NCBI GenBank assembly: GCA_905221605.1
Contig: CAJNDS010002166.1
Span: forward strand, 382,501 to 446,500
Source: Symbiodinium natans
Lineage: Eukaryota > Sar > Dinophyceae > Suessiales > Symbiodiniaceae
Length of the DNA: 64,000 nucleotides
Direction of reading: 5' to 3'
Positions 35,656 through 45,639 of this stretch are shown piece after piece; within the stretch, counting starts at the first letter, position 1; the number at the start of each line of letters is the position of its first letter. A program made the translations under genes and the position numbers. The notes below the pieces were generated by a model. That model was not told the DNA's origin. It worked only from the letters and a program-made list of their open reading frames with translations, and made no database searches.

Positions 35656-37360
35656 TACTGCCAAGATCATAAATACAGAGGCGAGATCCTCCTAGCAGCA
35701 TGCAAAAATTTCGGTCAAGGCGGGCGCGGCGCAAGGGTGCCAAACTGAACCCTGAACCCTGAACCCTAAACCCTAAACCCTAAACCCTAAACCCCAAACC
35801 CTAAACCCTAAACCCTAAACGTAGGGTTCAGGGCGTAACACAAACTCGCTCGACTGTGGCACCCGTTTGGCGTACGCTTTTTATGGACTCTAGAGGGCCT
35901 TAAGCCTTAATCGGTTTAGGGTTTAGGGTTTAGGGTTTAGGGTTTAGGATTTAGGATTTAGGGTTTAGGGGAGGGACCCCTAGAAGGGACCCTTCATCTT
36001 ATTCCGCTATATAACCCATATATAACCCCTCTATTCACCTTATGCAGTCCCCGCATGCCTAAGGTCCCCTTATAAGGGTCCCCCCCTTGAGTCTTGGCAA
36101 ACCCTGTAGTCCCTACAAACCCTAAGGATGTATCCCATTCCACTAGAAAAGCGTCGGGGCAACTGGTTACAACCTTCGGAGTGCGAGTTTGGCTCCCTTG
36201 ACTTCGGGGGCTTAGGGTTGAAGGTTTAGGGTTCAGGTTTAGGGTTTAGCGTTTGGGGTTTGCGGTTTAGGCTTTAGGGTTTGGGGTTGAGCCCTTTAAA
36301 CCGCAAACCCCTCCCCTAACCGCAAGAACGACTGGTAGCAGGGAAGCAAAACGGGGACAAGAACTCCAAACCTCAAAGAAAGCGAAAACTTTAAGGGCTT
36401 CCTCGGGTCCAGGGTTTAGGGTGTAGGGTTTAGGGTTTAGGGTTTAGAGTTTAGGGTTTAGGGTTTAGGGTGTAGGGTGTAGGGTGTGGGGTTTAGGGTT
36501 TAGGGTTTAGGTTTTATTTTAGGGTGTAGGGTTCAGGGTTTAGGGTTTAGGGTTTACGGTTTAGGGTTTAGGGTTTAGGGTTTATCGTTTTTTTGGTTTG
36601 GGGCTTGCAGGACAGTCATTGGGGGCTTAGGGGGGGGTAGAGGGGGGTTGGAGGTACGGTGTTTCGGCCGAGGCTCTCTTCAAAGCCCGTGGCAGTTGGC
36701 AGTTGAGGATTTCGGGTTTCGGGTTTAGGGCTTAGCGTTTGGGGTTTAGGGTTTAGGGTTTAGGGTTTAGGGTTTAGGGTTTAGGGTTTAGGGTTTAGGG
36801 TTTAGGGTTTAGGGTTTAGGGTTGGGTATAGGGTATGGGGTTTAGGGTTTAGGGTTTAGGGTTTAGGGTTTAGGGTTTAGGGTCTAGGGTCTAGGGTCTA
36901 GGGTCTAGGGTCTAGGGTTTAGGGTTAGGCCGAAGTTCTTTGAGTTCCGGCCGGCGCCCGCCTTACTTAAGAAATGCAGGAACCAAGAGCTAGGCTCACG
37001 TAGCTGCCCCGCCTCGGGGTTCAGGCCCTAAACCCCAAACCCTGAACCCTGAACCTGGAACCCTAAACCCTAAACCCGAAACCCTAAACCCTAGACCCTA
37101 ACGGCAACAGGGTTCATGGTTTAGGGTTCAACGACTGGGTCTTGGGGCTTGGGGTGTAGGGATTGGGTTTGAGGGTTGAGGGCTTAGGCCCCTTCAGCGC
37201 GAATCGCGGTCTTTGAGCTTAGTGATGCATACCCTCAAAAACTACGTACTTGTGACCTCCCAAGTAACCCTGTATCCTGAAACCGAAACCGACACCCCTA
37301 AACCCGACTTGTAGTCCACCCTAAACCCTGAACCCTAAACTCTAACCCACTTCTAGCTAG

Positions 37361-37456
37361 GTGAACCTCCATCTGGGCCAAGAGTCTCGCAAGTCTCAGG
37401 TGAACAGCACCCGCGAGATCAGGCCCAACAGGCCGGACAGCCTTGCTACAGCCAGT
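37361..37456 (+). CDS. exon-like island, unassigned
   Basis: Plus strand after AG (TAGCTAG), open for 32 codons, with a GA donor candidate at the end. It reads VNLHLGQESRKSQVNSTREI then RPNRPDSLATAS. Another plus island is at 36930-37020 (PKFFEFRPAPALLKKCRNQE). Function unknown. Confidence 0.4.
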
Positions 37457-37469
37457 GACTTAGGGTTTA

Positions 37470-37765
37470 GGGGTTTAGGCTTTGGGGGTTTAGGGGTTTA
37501 GGGGTTTAGGGGTTTAGGGGCTTAGGGGTTTAGGGGTTTAGGGGCTTAGGGGCTTAGGGGCTTAGGGGTTTAGGGGTTTAGCGGTTTAGGGGTTTAGGGG
37601 TTTAGGGGTTTAGGGGTTTAGGGTTTAGGCTTTAGGACTTAGGGTTTAGGGTTTAGGGTTTAGGGTTAGGGGTTGAGGGGTTGAGGTGTTTAGGGGTTTA
37701 GGGGTTTAGGGGTTTAGGGGTTTAGGGGTTTAGGGGTTTAGGGGTTTAGGGGTTTAGGGGTTTAG
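37470..37765 (+). repeat. octamer telomere-variant array (TTTAGGGG)n
   Basis: About 33 units of the octamer TTTAGGGG (some CTTAGGGG), with a short heptamer segment in the middle (37620-37680). The register is 8 bp, unlike the 7 bp arrays elsewhere. Confidence 0.95.
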
Positions 37766-38256
37766 GATGGCTCAGTAAAGAAGCCAAACGATGTGTAGGG
37801 CCGAGCTCCGTGTGTATGTCACAACGTGAACCGTGCGTTGAGGGTTGAGAGCTCTTGCTTCGTGGTTTCGGCTCGTTGGGCAACCCCGGAAGGGACCTTG
37901 CACGGTAAGCCTCTAATCCTGCGCTCCATATGGGCCTTTTTCCATGCGGAAGCGGAACGTGAAGGTCAGCATTAAGGTTTAGGGCAACTAGTCAGGGAGA
38001 GCACCAAAACGCCAAAGCACCTGCATTCACGAAGCCTTCAGACTAGAAATCTGACCCCCTCACGTACGGAGAAGCACAGCAGGCACCGCATGCCCTGCGC
38101 GCCTGCTTTGATGCTTGGAGGTTCAATGATTCATGGGTATGTACAAGTTTCGGGTTTAGGGTTTAGGGTTTAGGGTTTAGGGTTCAGGGTTGCAACTAGA
38201 CCACGCTACCGGCTGCAACCGTAACTCCCGTGCTTCAAAGCTCACCGTTCTGACCA

Positions 38257-38332
38257 TCCATGAACCTCCAAGCCAGTGCTTCTTGCCCAGGCACACCGTT
38301 CCGCAGATGTAGATTTGCTTGGCGAACATCTC
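38257..38332 (-). CDS. exon-like island, unassigned
   Basis: Minus strand after CTGCAG. It reads EMFAKQIYICGTVCLGKKHW then LGGSW and runs into the dispersed CTTGGAGGTTCATGG motif. The YICGTV stretch faintly recalls the GTxR region of piggyBac-type transposases, which is too little to name it. The donor is unclear. Confidence 0.4.
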
Positions 38333-39248
38333 CTGCAGCAACCCTAAACCCTAAACTCTAAACCTTCAACTTAAACCCTAAAACCCCTAAACCCCTAAAC
38401 CCTAAACCCTAAATTGGCCCTAAATCCTGCTCAAGGTGGTCCTGGTCAGGGTTGGGGTTCCCAGGGTTGACGATTGTGTCGGGTTCCACCCTCCCTCCAC
38501 AACCCTAAACCCTAAACCCTAAACCCTAAGCCCTAAACCCTAAACCCTAAGCCCTAAACCCTAAACCCTAAACCCTAAACCCTAAACCCGCCCGCGCCCT
38601 CTTGTGCGTGCTTTCGGGTCATGGCTGAGGTGTAGGATTTAGGGTTGAGGGTTTAAGGGCCCTTCTTTAGGGTTTAGGGTCCCTTCTTTCGGATTTAGGG
38701 TCCCTTCTTTAGGGTTTAGGGTTAGGGTTTAGGGTTTAGGGTTTAGGGTTTAGGGTTTAGGGTTTCGGGTTTAGGGTTTAGGGTTTAGGGCTTAGGGCTT
38801 GGGGCATGGCCGCAACGTGGGCTTGGTGCTCTTGAGCATTTGGGATGGGATCGTCAAGGTTGTGCTCTTCGGTTTGGGGGATCTGTTTACGGAGCCCACA
38901 CAGTTTGCATGATACAGACGCAGATTGAGCTTTTGCGGAGTAAGCCCTAAACCCTAAACCCTGAACCCTGAAGCCTAAACCCTAAACCCTAAACCCTGAA
39001 CCCTAAACCCTAAACCATAAACCCTATACCCTAAACCCTAAACCCTAAACCCTAAACTAAACTCTAAACCCTAAACCCTAAACCCTACACCCTACACCCT
39101 AACCCCTAACCCTAAACCCTAAACCCTAAACCCTGAACCCTAAACCCCAACTTAACTCTGCAAAGGCAACACCCAGCCTGTGTCAGCTGCACATTCTTGA
39201 CATAAAAGCCAGCCGAACTGTCCTTCGGAGCATGGCTCCCTATGGAAA

Positions 39249-39362
39249 GGGTTTGGGGTTTGGGGTTTGGGGTTTGGGGTTTGGGGTTTGGGGTTTGGGG
39301 TTTGGGGTTTGGGGTTTGGGGTTTGGGGTTTGGGGTTTGGGGTTTGGGGTTTGGGGTTTGGG
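39249..39362 (+). repeat. variant array (TTTGGGG)n
   Basis: Sixteen or so perfect TTTGGGG units, just left of the composite satellite block. The ORFs over it (GFGVWGL repeats) are artefacts. The complementary variant (CCCCAAA) recurs at 49693-49771. Confidence 0.97.
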
Positions 39363-39559
39363 GCGCCGACCCTGGCGGCGTGTTGGATGGGAAAAGGAGG
39401 TGAAAACCTCCCTCTTTCCCTCCTTACCCCCCCAAAACGTGGGGGGGGGGGGGGGGGGGGGTGGGTGGCTTAAATAGGGTCTATTTGGAAGCTGAGACTC
39501 GGGTTTTTAGACTAACCAATGCGTCTCCACGAGAGTATTCTTGGAAGCTGAGAGTGGTG

Positions 39560-42500
39560 TTTTTGTGTGGTAGATACAAAGGAAAGGGCATAAGAAAGTA
39601 GCGAAAGGAGCTCCTCAATTCCCTTCCTTATCTCCTATGCTCTTTTCCTTATTCATTGCAACAGGAGAATTCAGGAAAAGGGCCTCCATTCTCCTCTTGT
39701 TCTTCCTTTCTTGTGTTTTTGTCATTTAAAGGGGAACAGGAGAAGAGAAGGGAAAGAGAAGGAGACAGGAGAGATAAAAGGAAGACAATTTTAATGGGAA
39801 GAGCCAAGAAAAGAATAGAAAAAGATGAACAAAGAAGATGGAGAGACAAAACAAGGCGCAAAGAAAATGGCACTCTTCTTTATCTATCCTCTCTCCCTTC
39901 TCTCTCCCTTCCCTCTTTCTTTTCGAAACAGAAAAACGAAAAAGGAAGAACTTGAAAAGGAGAAGGGTAAGGAAAAGAGCAGAAGAGACAGGCCGAAAAA
40001 AGGGATATGATGAAGTATGGGCAATGTCCACGCGCAAGGAGTCACCCTCTGCTTACCCTTCCACTGCTTTATCATACAAGTTCCTTTCTTGTGTTATATT
40101 AGTTAAAAGGTAACAGAAGGAGAGAAGGGCAAGGGAAGTGAGAGAGGAGAGACAACAAGGAGGCCATTTGAATTTTCTGGAGGGGTACTGAAAAGAAGAG
40201 AAGACACAATAAACAAGGAGACGGATAGCACTCTTCTTTATCTATCATCTCTCCCTTCCTTGTCTCTCGCTTTTCCCTCTATAATTAAAAAAATAGGTGC
40301 CCTCTCCCCTCTTCAGGAAGCCCCCTTGCCCTTATTTTGCTAGCTTTCTGAAACGACAAGGAAAACAACACATAGAAAGAGAGGAAAGGGAATGAAACAA
40401 TAGGCAGTGGAGCTCTTCAGTGTCTTTACCTATCTCTTTTCTTCTTTTTCTTTTTCATTCAATAAGGAAAAGAAGCTTCCTTTGGTGTGATTTTGAGATT
40501 CAAAAGAGAACAAGAGAAGAGAAGGGAGAGAGAAAGGAGAGAGGAGAGATCAAAAGGAAACAATTTTCATGGGAAGAGCAATGACAATCATGGAAGAGAA
40601 ATGAAGACAGGAGAGGGAGGTGCAAAATCAGGCAAAGAGAAGATGGTGCTCGTTTTCTTCTTTCCTCTCTTTCTTATCTTTCCCTTTCAAATAAAAACAA
40701 AAGGAAGAACAATGAACATGTAAAGGAACCCATTTTCTTTTTTCCGCTTGGGAACAAGGAAAAGAACAGAGGCGATAGGGCGAGAGGAGGGATTTGCTGC
40801 AGCGTGGGGAGGGTCTACGGACAAGGAGCCAACCCCGCTCACTTTCCCCATCCATTGGAAAAGAAAGGAACATGGCCTCCATTCCCCTCTTGTTCTTCCT
40901 TTCTTGCGTTTTTGTCATTTAAAGGGGAACAGGAGAAGAGAAGGGAGAGAGAAGGAGAGAGGAGAGACAAAAGGATTGCATTGTTAATGGGAAGAGCAAA
41001 GAAAAGAATAGAAGAGAGATGAATAGAGAAGAGGGAGAGACAAAACAAGGCGCAGAGAAGATGGCACTCACTCTTTATCTATCCTCTCTCTCTTCTCTCT
41101 CCCTTCCCTCTTTCTTTTCGAAACAGAAAAACTAAAAAGGAAGAACTTGAAAAGGAGAAGGGTAAGGAAAAGAGCACAAGAGACAGGCCGAAAAGAGGGA
41201 TATGATGACGTATGGGCAAGGACCACGCGCAAGGAGTCACCCTCTGCTTACCCTTCCACTGCTTTATCATACAAGTTCCTTTCTTGTGTTATATTCGTTA
41301 AAAGGTAACAGAAGGAGAGAAGGGCAAGGGAAGTGAGAGAGGAGAGACAACAAGGAGGCCATTTGAATTTTCTGGAGGGGTACTGAAAAGAAGAGAAGAC
41401 ACAATAAACAAGGAGACGGATAGCACTCTTCTTTATCTATCATCTCTCCCTTCCTTGTCTCTCGCTTTTCCCTCTATAATTAAAAAAATAGGTGCCCTCT
41501 CTCCTCTTCAGGAAGCCCCCTTGCCCTTATTTTGCTAGCTTTCTGAAACGACAAGGAAAACAACACATAGAAAGAGAGGAAAGGGAATGAAACAATAGGC
41601 AGTGGAGCTCTTCAGTGTCTTTACCTATCTCTTTTCTTCTTTTTCTTTTTCATTCAATAAGGAAAAGAAGCTTCCTTTGGTGTGATTTTGAGATTTAAAA
41701 GAGAACAAGAGAAGAGAAGGGAGAGAGAAAGGAGAGAGGAGAGATCAAAAGGAAACAATTTTCATGGGAAGAGCAATGAAAATCATGGAAGAGAAATGAA
41801 GACAGGAGAGGGAGGTGCAAAATCAGGCAAAGAGAAGATGGTGCTCGTTTTCTTCTTTCCTCTCTTTCTTATCTTTCCCTTTCAAATAAAAAACAAAAGG
41901 AAGAACAATGAACATGTAAAGGAACCCATTTTCTTTTTTCCACTTGGGAACAAGGAAAAGAACAGAGGCGATAGGGCGAGAGGAGGGATTTGCTGCAGCG
42001 TGGGGAGGGTCTACGGACAAGGAGCCAACCCCGCTCACTTTCCCCATCCATTGGAAAAGAAAGGAACATGGCCTCCATTCCCTCTTGTTCTTCCTTTCTT
42101 GTGTTTTTGTCATTTGAAGGGGAACAGGAGAAGAGAAGGGAGAGAGAAGGAGACAGGAGAGATAAAAGGAAGACAATTTTAATGGGAAGAGCCAAGAAAA
42201 GAATAGAAGAGAGATGAACAAAGAAGATGGAGAGACAAAACAAGGCGCGAAGAAAATGGCACTCTTCTTTATCTATCCTCTCTCTCTTCTCTCTCCCTTC
42301 CCTCTTTCTTTTCGAAACAGAAAAACTAAAAAGGAAGAACTTGAAAAGGAGAAGGGTAAGGAAAAGAGCACAAGAGACAGGCCGAAAAGAGGGATATGAT
42401 GACGTATGGGCAAGGTCCACGCGCAAGGAGTCACCCTCTGCTTACCCTTCCACTGCTTTATCATACAAGTTCCTTTCTTGTGTTATATTAGTTAAAAGGT

Positions 42501-44862
42501 AACAGAAGGAGAGAAGGGCAAGGGAAGTGAGAGAGGAGAGACAACAAGGAGGCCATTTGAATTTTCTGGAGGGGTACTGAAAAGAAGAGAAGACACAATA
42601 AACAAGGAGACGGATAGCACTCTTCTTTATCTATCATCTGTCCCTTCCTTGTCTCTCGCTTTTCCCTCTATAATTAAAAAATAGGTGCCCTCTCTCCTCT
42701 TCAGGAAGCCCCCTTGCCCTTATTTTGCTAGCTTTCTGAAACGACAAGGAAAACAACACATAGAAAGAGAGGAAAGGGAATGAAACAATAGGCAGTGGAG
42801 CTCTTCAGTGTCTTTACCTATCTCTTTTCTTCTTTTTCTTTTTCATTCAATAAGGAAAAGAAGCTTCCTTTGGTCCTTTGGTGTGATTTTGAGATTTAAA
42901 AGAGAACAAGAGAAGAGAAGGGAGAGAGAAAGGAGAGAGGAGAGATCAAAAGGAAACAATTTTCATGGGAAGAGCAATGATAATCATGGAAGAGAAATGA
43001 AGACAGGAGAGGGAGGTGCAAAATCAGGCAAAGAGAAGATGGTGCTCGTTTTCTTCTTTCCTCTCTTTCTTATCTTTCCCTTTCAAACAAAAAACAAAAG
43101 GAAGAACAATGAACATGTAAAGGAACCCATTTTCTTTTTCCGTTTGGGAACAAGGAAAAGAACAGAGGCGATAGGGCGAGAGGAGGGGATTTGCTGCAGC
43201 GTGGGGAGGGTCTACGGACAAGGAGCCAACCCCGCTCACTTTCCCCATCCATTGGAAAAGAAAGGAACATGGCCTCCATTCCCCTCTTGTTCTTCCTTTC
43301 TTGCGTTTTTGTCATTTAAAGGGGAACAGGAGAAGAGAAGGGAGAGAGAAGGAGAGAGGAGAGACAAAAGGATTGCATTGTTAATGGGAAGAGCAAAGAA
43401 AAGAATAGAAGAGAGATGAATAGAGAAGAGGGAGAGACAAAACAAGGCGCAGAGAAAATGGCACTCACTCTTTATCTATCCTCTCTTCCTTATCTCTCCC
43501 TGCCATCTTTCTTTTCGAAATAAGAGAACAAAAAGGAAGAACTATGAGAAGGAGAAGGGTAAGGAAAGGAACAGAAGAGATAGGCCGAGAGGAGGGGTAT
43601 GATGAAGTATGGACCGGTCCACGCGCCAGGAGTCACCCTCTGCTTACCCTTCCACTGCCTTATCATACAAGTTCCTTTCTTGTGGTTTATCAGTCAGAAG
43701 GAAACAGAAGGAGAGAAGGGAAAGGGAAGTGAGAGGAGATAGCAAGGATGCCATTTTTCTGGAAGCGCAACTGTACCGGAATGTGGCCACAACAAGCAGG
43801 CCAGGGAGGCTCAGGCGGGGCAAGTCTCTCCCTAATTAGAAAAAATCAACCTTGCTATTCACAGGTAGGCGCCCTTCTTCCTCTTCAGGAAATCGCCTTT
43901 CCCTTATTTTGTTATTTTGCTTTTTGAAGCGAATAAGAAAAACAACAAAAAAGAAGAGAGGACAGGGAATGACTAGGTAAAGAGAGGAGCTTTTCAATTT
44001 CCTCCCTATCTCTTATGTTACTTTTCCTTCTTGGGCGGGTGTCCTTTTTTCTTCCTTGAAGATGCAGAAAACTATCAAAAAGGACACCCGTTCCATCGCC
44101 CATATACTTTTCAATTCCCTTCCTTATCTCCTATGCTCTTTTCCTTATTCATTGCAACAGGAGAAGACAGGAAAAGGGCCTCCCTTCCCCTCTTGTTCTT
44201 CCTTTCTTGTGTTTTTGTCATTTAAAGGGGAACAGAAGAAGAGAAGGCAAAGAGAAGGAGAGAGGAGAGATAAAAGGAACACAATGCTAATGGGAAGAGC
44301 CAAGAAAAGAATAGAAGAGAGATGAACAAAGAAGATGGAGAGACAAAACAAGGCACAAAGAAGATGGCACTCTTCTTTATCTATCCTCTCTCCCTTCTCT
44401 CTCCCTTCCCTCTTTCTTATCGAAACAGAAAACGAAAAAGGAAGAACTTGAAAAGGAGAAGGGTAAGGACAAGAGCAGAAGAGACAGGCCAAAAAGAGGA
44501 ATATGATGAACTGAAAAGAAGAGAAGACACAATAAACAAGGAGACGGATAGCACTCTTCTTTATCTATCATCTCTCCCTTCCTTGTCTCTCGCTTTTCCC
44601 TCTATAATTAAAAAAAAAAGGTGCCCTCTCTCCTCTTCAGGAAGCCCCCTTGCCCTTATTTTGCTAGCTTTCTGAAACGACAAGGAAAACAACACATAGA
44701 AAGAAAGGAAAAGGAATGAAACAATAGGCAGTGGAGCTCTTCAGTGTCTTTACCTATCTCTTTTCTTCTTTTTCTTTTTCATTCAATAAGGAAAAGAAGC
44801 TTCCTTTGGTCCTTTGGTGTGATTTTGAGATGTAAAAGAGAACAAGAGAAGAGAAGGGAGAC
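39560..44862. repeat. ~1.2 kb purine/pyrimidine tandem repeat, five copies
   Basis: The anchor word GTCATTTAAAGGGGAACAGG (once GTCATTTGAAGG) occurs at 39721, 40914, 42109, 43311 and 44217, giving periods of 1193, 1195, 1202 and 906 bp. The last copies are partly deleted and diverged. Inside each unit a pyrimidine tract followed by a purine tract recurs every ~150-200 bp (for example CTCTTTCTTTTCGAAACAGAAAAACG). Each unit is therefore a chain of imperfect palindromes. Lys/Glu/Arg-rich or Ser/Leu/Phe-rich ORFs appear on both strands and are not coding. No promoter or RNA gene is recognised. Confidence 0.95.
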
Positions 44863-44921
44863 CCGGGCTCGTAATTTAGTATTGAGGGGCAGGCCCGGGC
44901 TCGTGATTTAGCATCGGGGAA
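44861..44921 (+). repeat. two-copy 30-36 bp direct repeat
   Basis: CCCGGGCTCGTAATTTAGTA and CCCGGGCTCGTGATTTAGCA mark the boundary between the purine/pyrimidine repeat and the hairpin array. Confidence 0.8.
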
Positions 44922-44954
44922 TTTAAAAAACCAATTTCATTTCAATGTCCAGGG

Positions 44955-45635
44955 GCCCGATTTGGCCAAATTTTGCCGGGCAAAATTTGGCCAAATCGAG
45001 CCGCGCATTTCGCATCGCGTACGACGAGCAACCCGATTTGGCCAAATTTTGCCCGCAGACTGCCCGGCAATATTTGGCCAAATCGGGCTGCCCTTCGTAT
45101 GCGATGAGAAATGCGCGGCTCGATGTGGCCAAATTTTGCCCGCAGACTGCCCGGCAAAATCTGGCCAAATCCAGCCGCGCCTTTCTGGAGGCCCGAAATT
45201 ATTTAAACTATCGCGGCTCGATTTGGCCAAATTTTGCCCGGAGGCTGCCCGGCAAAATTTGGCCAAATCGAGCCACGCATTTCTCATCGCATACGAAGGG
45301 CAGCCCGATTTGGCCAAATTTTGCCCGGAAGCTGCCCGGCAAAATTTGGCCAAATCGAGCCGCGAAAGTTTAAACAATTTCGGGCCTTCAGAAAGGCGCG
45401 GCTCGATTTGGCCAAATTTTGCCCGGAGGCTGCCCGGCAAAAATTGGCCAAATCGAGCCGCGCATTTCTCATCACGTTCGACGAGCAGCCCGATTTGGCC
45501 AAATTTTGCCCGCAGACTGCCCGGCAAAATCTGGCCAAATCGAGCCGCGCCTTTCTGGAGGCCCGAAATTATTTAAACTATCGCGGCTCGATTTGGCCAA
45601 ATTTTGCCGGGCAGCCTCCGGGCAAAATTTGGCAT
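44955..45635. repeat. array of eight GC-rich hairpins with alternating spacers
   Basis: Eight imperfect palindromes have the arms CGATTTGGCCAAATTTTGCC and GGCAAAATTTGGCCAAATCG around a short GGAGGCTGCC-type loop. They are separated by two kinds of spacer of about 30 bp: A (CATTTCTCATCGCATACGAA) and B (CTTTCTGGAGGCCCGAAATT). Spacers appear in either orientation in the order A+, A-, B+, A+, B-, A+, B+. Because the arms have almost no stop codons, ORFs of up to 204 codons appear on both strands (AKFGQIEPR, LAKFCPEAARQNLAKSS); they follow the repeat and are not convincing genes. Confidence 0.9.
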
Positions 45636-45639
45636 CCCC

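Larger units (their letters stand above)
31130..36930. other. telomere-repeat-rich region with unresolved exon islands
   Basis: TTTAGGG-type arrays (31805-31930, 32340-32570, 33480-33535, 34098-34207, 36415-36580, 36735-36915) alternate with unique islands. Several islands are open and protein-like on one or both strands: 31700-31790, 32140-32330, 32565-32756, 33230-33390, 33785-33865 (plus, TLTAPNGGALAFREIF then stop), 34205-34310, 34890-35010 and 35232-35432. None is recognised and the strand is often ambiguous, so I do not call genes. A G-rich CCAGGGGG-word minisatellite is at 32815-32940. Confidence 0.4.

Noticed and set aside
38818-38930. A second GH7 fragment on plus (VGLVLLSIWDG resembling the GH7 MVLVLSIWDD motif)
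   Set aside because: The similarity is short, no neighbouring GH7 exons were found on plus, and the minus strand of the same island is equally protein-like.
39649-44675. Many Lys/Arg/Glu-rich or Ser/Leu/Phe-rich ORFs up to 203 codons on both strands
   Set aside because: They follow the purine/pyrimidine bias of the 1.2 kb tandem repeat, occur in several frames at once, and change length between repeat copies.
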